NCBI GenBank assembly: GCA_022769665.1
Contig: JALEIR010000078.1
Span: forward strand, 1-32,005
Reading direction: 5' to 3'
From: Lachnospiraceae bacterium
GTDB taxonomy: Bacteria > Bacillota > Clostridia > Lachnospirales > Lachnospiraceae
Length of the DNA: 32,005 nucleotides
Below are positions 25,042 through 32,005 of this stretch, one piece after another. The translations under genes were made by a program, and so were the position numbers. Positions within the stretch are counted from its first letter, which is position 1. Each line of letters begins with the position of its first letter. Under the pieces are notes generated by a model that ran no database searches, was not told the DNA's origin, and saw only the letters and a list, made by a program, of their open reading frames with translations.

Positions 25042-25971
25042 ATGAAAAACAAGATGAATAAAGGGGCTGTTGCAGTGGATGAACAGCAGACAAAGGTGCC
25101 GGAAAAGGCACCTGACAGGTTGGCTGTTCTGGCAAGAATTGAACAATTGGAAAAAGAGGGGAAATTTGATGTGGATGCGGAGGAGGATCCGCCGACACTG
25201 CCGTTGGAACCCAATGAAATTGACTATTTAAGAGTGAAGCCTTCCAGCAAAGCCAAGGTAAAACTTTCTTATGCATTGGCTGCAAAATTTGTAGATGGAC
25301 TGCTGAAAGACAAAAAGCTGATACTGAAAGAAATCAGGGGTATGGAAAATCTGAACGGCTTAAAATCCGGTGCCATTCTCACCTGTAATCATTTCAATCC
25401 GTTTGACTGTTTTACAGTGGAGCAATTGTTCCGCATTTCGGAGCATAATGGAAAGAAACAGCTGTTTAAGGTAATACGTGAGGGAAATTATACGAATTTT
25501 CCCGGCTTTTACGGTTTTCTGTTCCGTAACTGCAATACACTGCCCTTAAGCCAGAATAAGAAAACCATGTACAATTTCCTAAAAGCCGTGGACACCATTC
25601 TCCGGAGAGGTGATTTTATTCTGATCTATCCTGAGCAGAGCTTATGGTGGAATTATCGAAAGCCCAAGCCGTTAAAGAACGGAGCTTTTAAATTCGCGGC
25701 AAAAAACCATGTGCCGGTGCTGCCTATTTTTATTACCATGGAGGACAGCGATACTTACGGTCCGGACGGATTCCCCATACAGGAATATACGGTATTTATT
25801 GAAAAACCGATTTATCCCGGGGATAATCTTACCGAGCGGGAGCAGGTGACTGCCATGCGGGATGAAAATTATGCCGTCTGGAAGAGGATATATGAAGAGT
25901 TTTACGGAATTCCGCTGGAATACACCACCCAAATACCGGAGGACGGCAATACAGACGGGGCAGCAGAATGA
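25042..25971 (+). CDS. PlsC-like 1-acyl-glycerol-phosphate-type acyltransferase (first), 309 residues
   Basis: The acyltransferase motif His117-x4-Asp122 (NHFNPFD) is intact, followed by LIYPEQSLWW (block III position) and VPVLPIFITM (block IV-like). These are features of the PlsC/LPLAT superfamily, which transfers acyl groups from acyl-ACP or acyl-CoA. The N-terminal roughly 75 residues form an unusual charged extension (Glu/Lys/Asp-rich, ending LPLEPNEIDYLRV). There is no clear N-terminal membrane anchor, unlike typical PlsC. GAGAGGGAAAG precedes the ATG. The stop overlaps the next gene's start by 4 nt, so the two acyltransferases are translationally coupled. Its likely substrate is the product of the neighbouring GT8 enzymes or a related glycolipid; that is inference. 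Confidence 0.85.
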   Translation: MKNKMNKGAVAVDEQQTKVPEKAPDRLAVLARIEQLEKEGKFDVDAEEDPPTLPLEPNEIDYLRVKPSSKAKVKLSYALAAKFVDGLLKDKKLILKEIRGMENLNGLKSGAILTCNHFNPFDCFTVEQLFRISEHNGKKQLFKVIREGNYTNFPGFYGFLFRNCNTLPLSQNKKTMYNFLKAVDTILRRGDFILIYPEQSLWWNYRKPKPLKNGAFKFAAKNHVPVLPIFITMEDSDTYGPDGFPIQEYTVFIEKPIYPGDNLTEREQVTAMRDENYAVWKRIYEEFYGIPLEYTTQIPEDGNTDGAAE

Positions 25972-26813
25972 GAGAAGCTGTAAAAAAGAAAAGGATTATT
26001 TACTACTCAGATGAACTGAATGATGAGTTTTCGGAGGCTCAGATAACCCCCAGAGTTATCGATAAGGATTTTCGATATTTTCATAACAAGTTGTGGGATA
26101 TCTGCTCGTTGGTGATACAGAATGTACTCAGTATGCCTATCAAGCTTTTATACCAGAAATATAAGTTCCATCTGAAATATGTGGGCAGAGAAAAGCTGAA
26201 GGAATGTCGTGACAGAGGATACTTTATCTACGGAAATCATACCCAGCCTTTTGCGGATACCTTTATTCCCAGCGTGGCCAATTATCCTCACCGGAATTTC
26301 TTTATCGTCAATCCGGAGAATGTATCCATGCCGGGAATGCATGTGTTGGTGGAAATGCTGGGGGCAATTCCCATCCCCTGCGATATTGGCGGTATGAAGA
26401 ATTTTGTAAGGGCGGTGGAGGATAAGATAAAGAGGAATTACTCCGTTACAATATATCCGGAAGCCCATATCTGGCCTTACTATACAGGAATAAGACCGTT
26501 TACGGCGGTATCTTTTCAGTATCCGGTAAAGCTGAATTGCCCGGTATATGCGTTGACGAACACCTATCATGAGAGAAAGGGAAAGCCGGGAAAGGTGAAT
26601 ATTGTTACCTACATTGACGGACCTTTTTTCCCCGATGAAGACCTGAAACCCAAGGAAAGGCAACAGGAGTTGCGGGACCGGGTTTATCGGTGTATGACAG
26701 AGCGTAGTCTGGAAAGCGATATTGAGGTCATTCAGTACAGAAGGGCACAGGAAAATCAGTGGGAAGAAACTGAGAAAAAGATACAGGATGTATCCCAACA
26801 TAATACAGATTAA
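25968..26813 (+). CDS. PlsC-like acyltransferase (second), 281 residues, variant motif
   Basis: The layout matches the first acyltransferase. FIYGNHTQPFADTF carries the catalytic-type His91. TIYPEAHIWPYYTGIRPF covers the block III region and CPVYALTNTYHERKGKPG the next. The spacing is odd: from His91 the next Asp is six residues on (His-x5-Asp97) instead of His-x4-Asp. Either the active site is a variant or the enzyme is altered or inactive; a subfamily-wide spacing difference is also possible. Residues about 35-55 (LWDICSLVIQNVLSMPIKLLY) are hydrophobic and may bind the membrane. It starts within the stop of the previous gene (ATGA overlap) and is followed by a terminator. Confidence 0.8.
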   Translation: MREAVKKKRIIYYSDELNDEFSEAQITPRVIDKDFRYFHNKLWDICSLVIQNVLSMPIKLLYQKYKFHLKYVGREKLKECRDRGYFIYGNHTQPFADTFIPSVANYPHRNFFIVNPENVSMPGMHVLVEMLGAIPIPCDIGGMKNFVRAVEDKIKRNYSVTIYPEAHIWPYYTGIRPFTAVSFQYPVKLNCPVYALTNTYHERKGKPGKVNIVTYIDGPFFPDEDLKPKERQQELRDRVYRCMTERSLESDIEVIQYRRAQENQWEETEKKIQDVSQHNTD

Positions 26814-26818
26814 TCAGG

Positions 26819-26846
26819 CGTGTCGGACAGGTTCCGACACGTTTTT
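26819..26846 (+). terminator. Intrinsic terminator after the acyltransferase genes
   Basis: CGTGTCGGA (26819-26827) pairs perfectly with TCCGACACG (26833-26841) around CAGGT, followed by TTTTT. It ends the presumed GT8/acyltransferase operon. Confidence 0.92.
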
Positions 26847-26887
26847 AACATTTGAGACCGATATTTTTACCTCTTACGCAGGACATA

Positions 26888-26915
26888 TTTACAGATTTTG
26901 AATTATCTGTATACT
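26888..26915 (+). promoter_or_regulatory. Promoter and inverted repeat upstream of the LytTR gene
   Basis: TTTACA (26888-26893), 16 bp, TATACT (26910-26915). ACAGAT (26891-26896) and ATCTGT (26905-26910) form a 6-bp inverted repeat with an 8-bp spacer lying between and touching both elements. This is a plausible operator, perhaps for autoregulation. Confidence 0.6.
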
Positions 26916-26963
26916 GTAATTGTAAGCAGTTATGAAAACCGCCGCGGCAGAAAAGGAAATGAT

Positions 26964-27425
26964 ATGAAGGTAAAAATAGAAATTGAGGAGGGTCTGGAGG
27001 AGGAAGAAGTAGTCATCCGGTGCGGAAGCCTGAATGATTCTGTTATCAGTCTTCAGAACTACATATCAAAACAGAACAACGGCAAGCGGTGTCTGACCCT
27101 TACAAGCGGTGAAACGGATTTCTTTGTACCGATAGAGGAAATCTATTTCTTTGAGACGGAAGGGCGGGAGCTGCGGGCCCATACGGCTGACAGGATATTT
27201 ACATGCGGCTATAAGCTTTATGAACTGGAGGAACTGCTGCCGGGAAGCTTCATGAGAATATCAAAATCAACCATTGCCAATCTGGATTATATATATTCTA
27301 TTACCAGAAACCTGACAGCTTCCAGTGTGGTGGAATTTGTGGGGAGCAATAAGAGAGCCATGGTATCCAGAGGCTATTATAAGCTTCTGGTGGAACGATT
27401 AAAGAACAGAAAGCTTGGAAAGTAA
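26964..27425 (+). CDS. LytTR-domain transcriptional regulator, 153 residues
   Basis: This stand-alone LytTR DNA-binding protein has no receiver domain, so it is not a classic response regulator. Residues about 50-150 form the LytTR fold: CLTLTSGETDFFVPIEEIYFFETEGRELRAH, then YELEELLPGSFMRISKSTIANLDYI, then SNKRAMVSRGYYKLL. The N-terminal roughly 45 residues (KVKIEIEEGLEEEEVVIRCG) are a short acidic extension of the type seen in small LytTR proteins. ATG 26964 is chosen because AAAGGAA lies 5 nt upstream; a longer frame from TTG 26898 lacks a good site. The LiaF-like gene follows after 67 nt and is the probable target and partner. Confidence 0.92.
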   Translation: MKVKIEIEEGLEEEEVVIRCGSLNDSVISLQNYISKQNNGKRCLTLTSGETDFFVPIEEIYFFETEGRELRAHTADRIFTCGYKLYELEELLPGSFMRISKSTIANLDYIYSITRNLTASSVVEFVGSNKRAMVSRGYYKLLVERLKNRKLGK

Positions 27426-27492
27426 AGCAGTATTGTCATGCGTAAAAAGCATGTGAAAGGAAGCGTGCGGTGCATGCGGAAAGAGGTTAAGT

Positions 27493-28242
27493 ATGAACGA
27501 AATTGAAGTATCAATTGGACAGGACGGAGAGAAGAAAAAAATGGGAAAAAGAGGAAGAAAAATATTTTGGGGTATGGTTCTTGTATTCGGAACCATTGCA
27601 TTATTAGCCAATAAACTGGGATATCTCGGAGGAATCGGATTTTGGTCCATTGCCATATCCATTGTGTTAGCAGCAATTTTCATTGACGGTATGATTAAGC
27701 GCAGCTTTGGTGAGATGTTGTTTTCCATTGCCTTTTTCATCATTGCAAACGATGAAATGTTAGGATTGGAGGCAATCACGCCGTGGCCGGTTCTGTTGGC
27801 AGCGTGCGCACTGACCATCGGACTGAAGATGTTGTTCCCCCGTTTCGGGAAACGCCATCATATCCTGATAAACGGGAAAAGTGCAAAAACGGTCAGCACG
27901 GAAAACCGCGAGGGCAGCAGTGTCTACTACGAGAATGCCTTCGGAAGCACCGTGAAATATATTACCGGTGAGGTATCGGAAGTGAATATGGAGAACAGCT
28001 TTGGCGGTATCGAGGTCTACTTCAGTGATGCTGTTTTGGTCAACAACACAGCCAGAGTACATGTGGAATCTTCCTTTGGTGGTGTGGAACTGTATGTTCC
28101 TTCGGATTGGAAAGTGATGATGAACGTAGATACTTCCTTCGGAGCTGCGGAGGAGACGGGACATTGTAATCCCAGCGGGGAGAATACATTGTATGTTGAG
28201 GGGGAAGTTTCCTTCGGAGGGTTGGATATTAAATACATCTAA
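27493..28242 (+). CDS. LiaF-like membrane protein (cell-wall antibiotic response type), 249 residues
   Basis: The N-terminal half has about four hydrophobic segments (roughly residues 22-40, 46-62, 70-88 and 95-110: FWGMVLVFGTIALLANKLG, FWSIAISIVLAAIFI, EMLFSIAFFIIAN, WPVLLAACALTIGL). The C-terminal domain (about 150-249) is a beta-rich repeat built on SFGG: MENSFGGIEVYFSDA, VESSFGGVELYVPSD, VDTSFGAAEE, GEVSFGGLDIKYI. This matches the LiaF/YvqF C-terminal domain of envelope-stress inhibitors. In Bacillus, LiaF restrains the LiaRS two-component system. Here the partner appears to be the LytTR protein, with no histidine kinase nearby. AGAGG lies upstream of the ATG. Confidence 0.87.
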   Translation: MNEIEVSIGQDGEKKKMGKRGRKIFWGMVLVFGTIALLANKLGYLGGIGFWSIAISIVLAAIFIDGMIKRSFGEMLFSIAFFIIANDEMLGLEAITPWPVLLAACALTIGLKMLFPRFGKRHHILINGKSAKTVSTENREGSSVYYENAFGSTVKYITGEVSEVNMENSFGGIEVYFSDAVLVNNTARVHVESSFGGVELYVPSDWKVMMNVDTSFGAAEETGHCNPSGENTLYVEGEVSFGGLDIKYI

Positions 28243-28265
28243 AAGAAACAGATTTCATAAATGCG

Positions 28266-28295
28266 CGGAGCTCTGCTTTTGCGGGGCTCCGTTTC
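28266..28295 (+). terminator. Possible weak terminator after the LiaF-like gene
   Basis: CGGAGC (28266-28271) pairs with GCTCCG (28286-28291), followed only by TTTCTAT. The short T tract suggests partial termination, with some readthrough into the ABC transporter gene. Confidence 0.45.
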
Positions 28296-28328
28296 TATAT
28301 GCAAAATTAAGGTAAAAGGGGAAGAAAA

Positions 28329-30047
28329 ATGAGTAAATCAAGCGGCGGATCAATCAAAAGATATCGGGAGAGCTTTTTTCATAAGAACAAAATAAACTAT
28401 TTACTTACCATATTGGCAACCATTGGCAGCAGCATTTTATCGGTAGTCTTGGCAAGCTTTTTAAAAGGACTGATGGATTTGGCAAGCAGCGGCAATATGG
28501 AGCAGCTGAAGCATTTCATTGTTCTTACAGTGGCTTTGATTGTAGGATATGGAGCTGATTTCCTGATTCTGAGGGCAGCTAAATTTAATTTTATGAAAAA
28601 GGCGGTGGAAGGATACCGCAATACAGCCTTTGCGGATATTACAGCAAGGAGCATCGGTTCCTTTGGAAAGGACAACAGCAGTACATATATATCCGCATTG
28701 ACCAACGATGTGACATCCATTGAAAATAACTATCTGCTGGCACAATTTGACTTGCTGGAGCAGATATTGACAGCTGTGCTGGCGCTGGGGATGATGATTT
28801 ACTACAGCTGGTCCATGACTCTGGTTGTGATTGTACTATGTGTTCTGCCCATTGCCGTCTCCATGGTGTTTGGCAGCAAGGTGGCGGAGCAGGAGCAGGA
28901 AATCAGTAACCGGAATGCGGGCTTTATGGCTATGGTCAAGGACCTGCTCAGCGGCTTCGGTGTGGTAAAAAGCTTTCAGGCGCAGACAGAGGCTACAGCG
29001 CTCTATGGGGGAAAGAACCATGAGTTGGAACAAATCAAATGTAAACGGCGCAAGACAACGCAATTGATACAGATTATTTCCGGATTGGCAGGTTTCCTGG
29101 TGCAGATTGGTGTATTTATCTTTGGCGCATATCTTGCCATCGAGGGACAAATTACTGCCGGTGTGGTGGTAGCCTTTGTACAGATGATGAATTATATTCT
29201 TTCGCCCATTAACCAGTTACCGGTGCTGCTGGCAAACCGAAAAGCAGCAATAGGACTGATGGAAAAACTCAGTAAATGCTGTGAGAAAAGCGGAGAGCAG
29301 CAGAGACAGGAGAAGGTTGAGGATGTGGGACGCGGTATCCGCTTTGAACACGTGAACTTTTCCTATGAGGAAGAAAAACCTGTACTGAAGGATGTCAGCG
29401 TGAATTTTGAAGCCGGGAAGAGCTATGCAATCGTAGGCGGCTCTGGTTCGGGTAAGTCTACCATGTTGAATCTGATTATGGGCAGTTATCCGGAGTATGA
29501 GGGCAGCGTCACCATGGGGGATAAAGAGCTGAGCCAGGTCAACACGGACAGCATCTTTGATCTGGTAGCTGTCATTCAACAGAATGTGTTTATCTTTGAT
29601 GATACCATACGAAGGAATATCTGTATGTTTAAGGAATTTCCCGGTGAACTTGTAGAATCCGCAGCGGAGAGAGCCGGCTTAAAGAATCTGATTCGGGAAA
29701 AAGGATGGGATTACGATTGCGGAGAAGGCGGTTCCCATCTGTCCGGCGGTGAAAAACAGCGGATTTCCATTGCCAGAAGTCTGCTTAGAAAATCACAGGT
29801 ATTGCTGGTAGATGAAGCGACTTCCGCGCTGGATGCCGAAACGGCTGACAGCGTCACAAATGCCATTCTGGATATCGAAGGGCTGACAAGGCTTGTGGTA
29901 ACCCATAAGCTGGAGGAAAAGACGCTGGCACGGTTTGATGAAATTGTGGTGATGCGCAACGGCAGGGTGGAGGAACTTGGAACTTTTGAAGAATTGATGA
30001 ACAAAAAGGATTACTTCTATTCCTTGTACCAGGTCAGCAGAGAGTAA
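28329..30047 (+). CDS. ABC exporter half-transporter (fused membrane and ATPase domains), 572 residues
   Basis: The N-terminal type-IV exporter membrane domain (about 1-320, six hydrophobic segments, starting NYLLTILATIGSSILSVVLA) is fused to an ATPase domain: Walker A VGGSGSGKST near residue 370, Q-loop VIQQNVFIFDDTIRRNI, signature LSGGEKQRISIARSL, Walker B VLLVDEATSALD and H-loop LVVTHKLEE. The domain order and length are those of half-transporters that dimerise. As it is the only exporter here, a homodimer is likely. Substrates of this class include lipids, drugs and peptides; none can be assigned. Position after LytTR and LiaF-like genes suggests an envelope-stress export role. GGGGAAG precedes the ATG. 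Confidence 0.93.
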   Translation: MSKSSGGSIKRYRESFFHKNKINYLLTILATIGSSILSVVLASFLKGLMDLASSGNMEQLKHFIVLTVALIVGYGADFLILRAAKFNFMKKAVEGYRNTAFADITARSIGSFGKDNSSTYISALTNDVTSIENNYLLAQFDLLEQILTAVLALGMMIYYSWSMTLVVIVLCVLPIAVSMVFGSKVAEQEQEISNRNAGFMAMVKDLLSGFGVVKSFQAQTEATALYGGKNHELEQIKCKRRKTTQLIQIISGLAGFLVQIGVFIFGAYLAIEGQITAGVVVAFVQMMNYILSPINQLPVLLANRKAAIGLMEKLSKCCEKSGEQQRQEKVEDVGRGIRFEHVNFSYEEEKPVLKDVSVNFEAGKSYAIVGGSGSGKSTMLNLIMGSYPEYEGSVTMGDKELSQVNTDSIFDLVAVIQQNVFIFDDTIRRNICMFKEFPGELVESAAERAGLKNLIREKGWDYDCGEGGSHLSGGEKQRISIARSLLRKSQVLLVDEATSALDAETADSVTNAILDIEGLTRLVVTHKLEEKTLARFDEIVVMRNGRVEELGTFEELMNKKDYFYSLYQVSRE

Positions 30048-30149
30048 AACATCATAGTTGATCATCTTTCGGCAGAACGACCGGCGTTGCGGGACAGTAG
30101 TCAGATGAAAGCTGCGCAAAAAATGTCATAATTTTGCAAGAAAATGACG

Positions 30150-30178
30150 CGACAGAAAAAGACCTGTAACGTATGCTG
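30150..30178 (+). promoter_or_regulatory. Weak candidate promoter of the GH43 gene
   Basis: GCGACA (30150-30155), 17 bp, TATGCT (30173-30178). The poor -35 would fit activator-dependent expression, which is usual for sugar-use genes, but the match is marginal. Confidence 0.3.
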
Positions 30179-30214
30179 AGGATATAGTTACTCTGCCTTG
30201 TACAGAGGAGAGTG

Positions 30215-30250
30215 ATGTGCCAGAGCGGCGGAAAGGCAGGTCTTGTATGA
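30215..30250 (+). CDS. Possible 11-codon upstream ORF coupled to the GH43 gene
   Basis: ATG at 30215 lies just after GAGGAG (30205-30210) and reads 11 codons to TGA 30248-30250. That stop overlaps the GH43 ATG in ATGA form. A good SD with a stop/start overlap fits translational coupling, but the in-frame GTG at 30217 could use the same SD as a longer GH43 start. The two readings cannot be separated by eye. Confidence 0.25.
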   Translation: MCQSGGKAGLV

Positions 30251-31791
30251 GTGAAAAAAGAGTTTATCATAATCCGGTACAAAGAGGATTTTTTCCGGAT
30301 CCTTCGGTGATTCGTGTGGGGGATGACTACTATATGGTGAATTCCAGCTTTCAGTATTTCCCGGCTATCCCCATTTCCCATTCCAGGGACATGGTGCATT
30401 GGCACATTGTGGGCCATGCCATCTCCAATCCGGAGTGGCTGGATATCAGTGATATCAGGGACTCCCACGGTATCTGGGCACCGGATATCTCCTATGTGGA
30501 CGGTAAGTTTTATATCTTTGCCACGCTTCGGCTCAATGCCGACGGCAAGAGGGACAATAATGTGATGCGCAGGCAGCTTGTGATGGTAGCAGATAAGCCG
30601 GAAGGCCCTTACAGCAAGCCGGTTTGTCTGGAGGTGGACAATATTGATCCTTCCCACTTTGTGGACGATGACGGAAAAAGGTACATGGTGATTGCCAAGG
30701 CTGCGCAGACGGTTCCCCTGTCAGCAGATTCCCTCAGCGTTGCGGGGCCTATGAAAACGGCATGGGACGGGACGGGAGAGCGATGCTCCGAAGGTCCCCA
30801 CATCATGAAAAAGGACGGATATTATTATGCTATTGTTGCGGAGGGGGGTACCGGCTACGGGCATGGTATCAATGTGGCGAGAAGCACCTCTCTTTACGGA
30901 AAGTATGAGAATTCGCCTTATAATCCTGTCATGCGGCAAAAGGACCCGGCGGCTCCTATCCAGAGAGCGGGTCACGGAAAGCTGGTACAGGATCAGAACG
31001 GGAAATGGTGGTGCTACTATCTTTGCGGCAGACCCAATCAGGGAAATTACACCACCGTCGGCAGAGAATCCGCACTGGATCCGGTACAATGGACAGAGGA
31101 CGGCTGGTTTACCGTAAACGAAGGGAAAGGTCCCAGCCTTACCCAGGAGGCTCCCGATTTGCCGGAATGTGTATTTGAAAGAAATTTGTTTGACGATTTC
31201 AATGACACAAAGCTGAATTTGGAATGGGAGTTTGTGCGAAACCCGGATAACGGTTCCTGGAGTCTGACGGAGCGCCCCGGATATTTCCGTATCTGGACAA
31301 GAGACGGACAGCTGGGCGAAATCCGCGCAAAAAATACACTTTTGCGCAGAGAACAGGAGCTTTCCTACACAGCGGAGACAAAGGTGGAGTTTTATCCCGA
31401 CAAGGACGGAGAGCAGGCGGGTCTGACCTGCTATTACAGCACAGCTACTTATGCCAGATGCGCAGTTTGCTTTGAAGGCGGCAGGAAGCTGCAATTGGTC
31501 ATCAACCGAAACCATGGCGAGGAGCTTATGGCAGAGGTGGAAAATGTGAAAGAGGCTCCGATATACCTGAAGGTCATTGTGGATAAATTGACAAGAACTT
31601 TTTATTACAGCTACGAAGGGAAGGAATGGACAAAGATTGGATGCCTGGAAAACTGTATTTATCTCTGCGACGAAGGGGTACCGGACGACCCTAAACGCCA
31701 CACCGGTACACTGGTTGGCATTTATGCCAACAACGGCGGCTGCGGAAGCAGAAAGGCCGCGGACTTCGACTATTTTAAATATGAAGATTAG
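30247..31791 (+). CDS. Glycoside hydrolase family 43 (beta-xylosidase / alpha-L-arabinofuranosidase type), 514 residues
   Basis: GH43 enzymes are inverting, five-bladed beta-propeller hydrolases acting on xylan and arabinan oligosaccharides. The catalytic set is readable: base Asp18 in FFPDPSVI, pKa-modulator Asp134 in NIDPSHFVDDDGK, and acid Glu182 in CSEGPHIMKKDGYYY. This spacing is like that I recall for Bacillus XynB-type enzymes. Other propeller features are HGIWAPDISYVDGKFYIF and GHGKLVQDQNGKWWCYY. From about residue 315 a C-terminal beta-sandwich follows (FDDFNDTKLNLEWEFVRNPDNGSW). With no signal peptide the enzyme is cytoplasmic, acting on imported oligosaccharides. A GTG at 30217, with GAGGAG 7 nt upstream, is a competing start adding 10 residues. 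Confidence 0.93.
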   Translation: MSEKRVYHNPVQRGFFPDPSVIRVGDDYYMVNSSFQYFPAIPISHSRDMVHWHIVGHAISNPEWLDISDIRDSHGIWAPDISYVDGKFYIFATLRLNADGKRDNNVMRRQLVMVADKPEGPYSKPVCLEVDNIDPSHFVDDDGKRYMVIAKAAQTVPLSADSLSVAGPMKTAWDGTGERCSEGPHIMKKDGYYYAIVAEGGTGYGHGINVARSTSLYGKYENSPYNPVMRQKDPAAPIQRAGHGKLVQDQNGKWWCYYLCGRPNQGNYTTVGRESALDPVQWTEDGWFTVNEGKGPSLTQEAPDLPECVFERNLFDDFNDTKLNLEWEFVRNPDNGSWSLTERPGYFRIWTRDGQLGEIRAKNTLLRREQELSYTAETKVEFYPDKDGEQAGLTCYYSTATYARCAVCFEGGRKLQLVINRNHGEELMAEVENVKEAPIYLKVIVDKLTRTFYYSYEGKEWTKIGCLENCIYLCDEGVPDDPKRHTGTLVGIYANNGGCGSRKAADFDYFKYED

Positions 31792-31797
31792 GTACGA

Positions 31798-31836
31798 AAA
31801 GTCCCTCTGTTACGATTTGAACAGAGGGACTTTCCT
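31798..31836 (+). terminator. Perfect hairpin terminator between convergent genes
   Basis: AAAGTCCCTCTGTT (31798-31811) pairs with AACAGAGGGACTTT (31820-31833) around ACGATTTG. The A-rich and T-rich stem ends allow function in both directions, for GH43 and for the convergent minus-strand gene. Confidence 0.85.
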
Positions 31837-31862
31837 ATCTTACTTTGCAGTCATGGTTTACT

Positions 31863-32003
31863 TCAAAATTGCGGTCCAACGCATTCTTTGTAAACAACTT
31901 TAACAATTTCGGCATCTTTTATTTCCTGAGAGGCGGCTTGTACAACGAGGGATATTTCCTGGCAAGCGATACGGATTTGTTGATCAACTGGCTTTACAAT
32001 CTG
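31863..32003 (-). CDS. 3' end of an unidentified minus-strand gene (5' part outside the window)
   Basis: Minus-strand reading gives 46 residues to a TGA at 31865-31863 (QIVKPVDQQIRIACQEI, then VVQAASQEIKDAEIVKVVY, then KECVGPQF). The composition, rich in Glu, Lys, Val, Ile and Gln with many G-first codons, is typical of real coding sequence here. The plus-strand reading of the same codons is Asn/Phe/Leu/Tyr-rich, like other antisense shadows. The terminator at 31798-31836 is correctly placed to end it. The fragment is too short to identify. Confidence 0.5.
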   Translation of the reverse strand, partial: QIVKPVDQQIRIACQEISLVVQAASQEIKDAEIVKVVYKECVGPQF

Positions 32004-32005
32004 TC

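Noticed and set aside
30721..31701. Long minus-strand open frame opposite the GH43 gene (326 codons)
   Set aside because: GH43 catalytic residues and propeller motifs establish the plus strand; the minus frame has no start signal or recognisable motif.
31837..32005. Plus-strand frame at the window edge
   Set aside because: It has no start codon with a ribosome site and its Asn/Phe/Tyr/Leu composition matches antisense shadows; the minus frame is more gene-like.

Overview
The window looks like a chromosomal segment from an anaerobic Firmicute of the class Clostridia, most probably family Lachnospiraceae. Coding density is high, Shine-Dalgarno sites are strong (AGGAGG type), and most genes lie on the plus strand. 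Gene content points the same way: a single-chain clostridial-type PurL, a short protein often labelled 'endosialidase' in this family, GH43 and GT8 enzymes, and a ClpC operon without CtsR. I saw no phage, insertion sequence, CRISPR array or rRNA. This is core and metabolic chromosome rather than a mobile island.

Layout. 1-311: 3' end of an unidentified gene with a tandem-repeat, acidic C-terminus. 375-5157: a GntR/YtrA-type regulator in an apparent operon with clpC, then a small family-specific protein and radA. 5206-5380: a stand-alone tRNA-Trp with its own promoter and terminator. 5413-9454: a small unknown gene, a large minus-strand protein with a cyclic-nucleotide-binding-like domain, and a divergent pair (DUF6508-like protein and TetR regulator). 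9492-14545: purL, then a degenerate-EAL/HDOD protein. 14563-22799: carbamoyl-phosphate synthesis in the unusual order carB, carA, carB. The first carB is preceded by a structured leader with a 33-residue leader ORF and a strong intrinsic terminator. 22873-26846: a DUF3006-like mini-gene, two GT8 glycosyltransferases and two PlsC-like acyltransferases in tight order. 26888-30047: a LytTR regulator, a LiaF-like membrane protein and an ABC exporter. 30247-31791: an intracellular GH43 glycosidase. 31863-32003: the 3' end of a convergent unidentified gene.

How the genes fit together. One CarA glutaminase appears to serve two CarB synthetases. Their C-terminal regulatory domains differ at the positions that bind ornithine and UMP in the E. 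coli enzyme, and their transcription is separate: a leader/attenuator for the first carB, and its own promoter plus a palindrome at the ribosome-binding site for carA-carB2. The GT8/acyltransferase group reads as a pathway for an acylated glycan or glycolipid. The LytTR/LiaF-like/ABC group reads as an envelope-stress module.

Most notable candidates. (1) The carB1 leader, whose U-rich leader ORF ends 6 nt before a perfect terminator hairpin, as in UTP-sensing attenuation of the E. coli pyrBI type. (2) The carB-carA-carB arrangement. (3) The GT8-GT8-acyltransferase-acyltransferase cassette. (4) A ClpC operon run by a GntR-type repressor. All functional statements rest on reading motifs by eye; no database search was possible.
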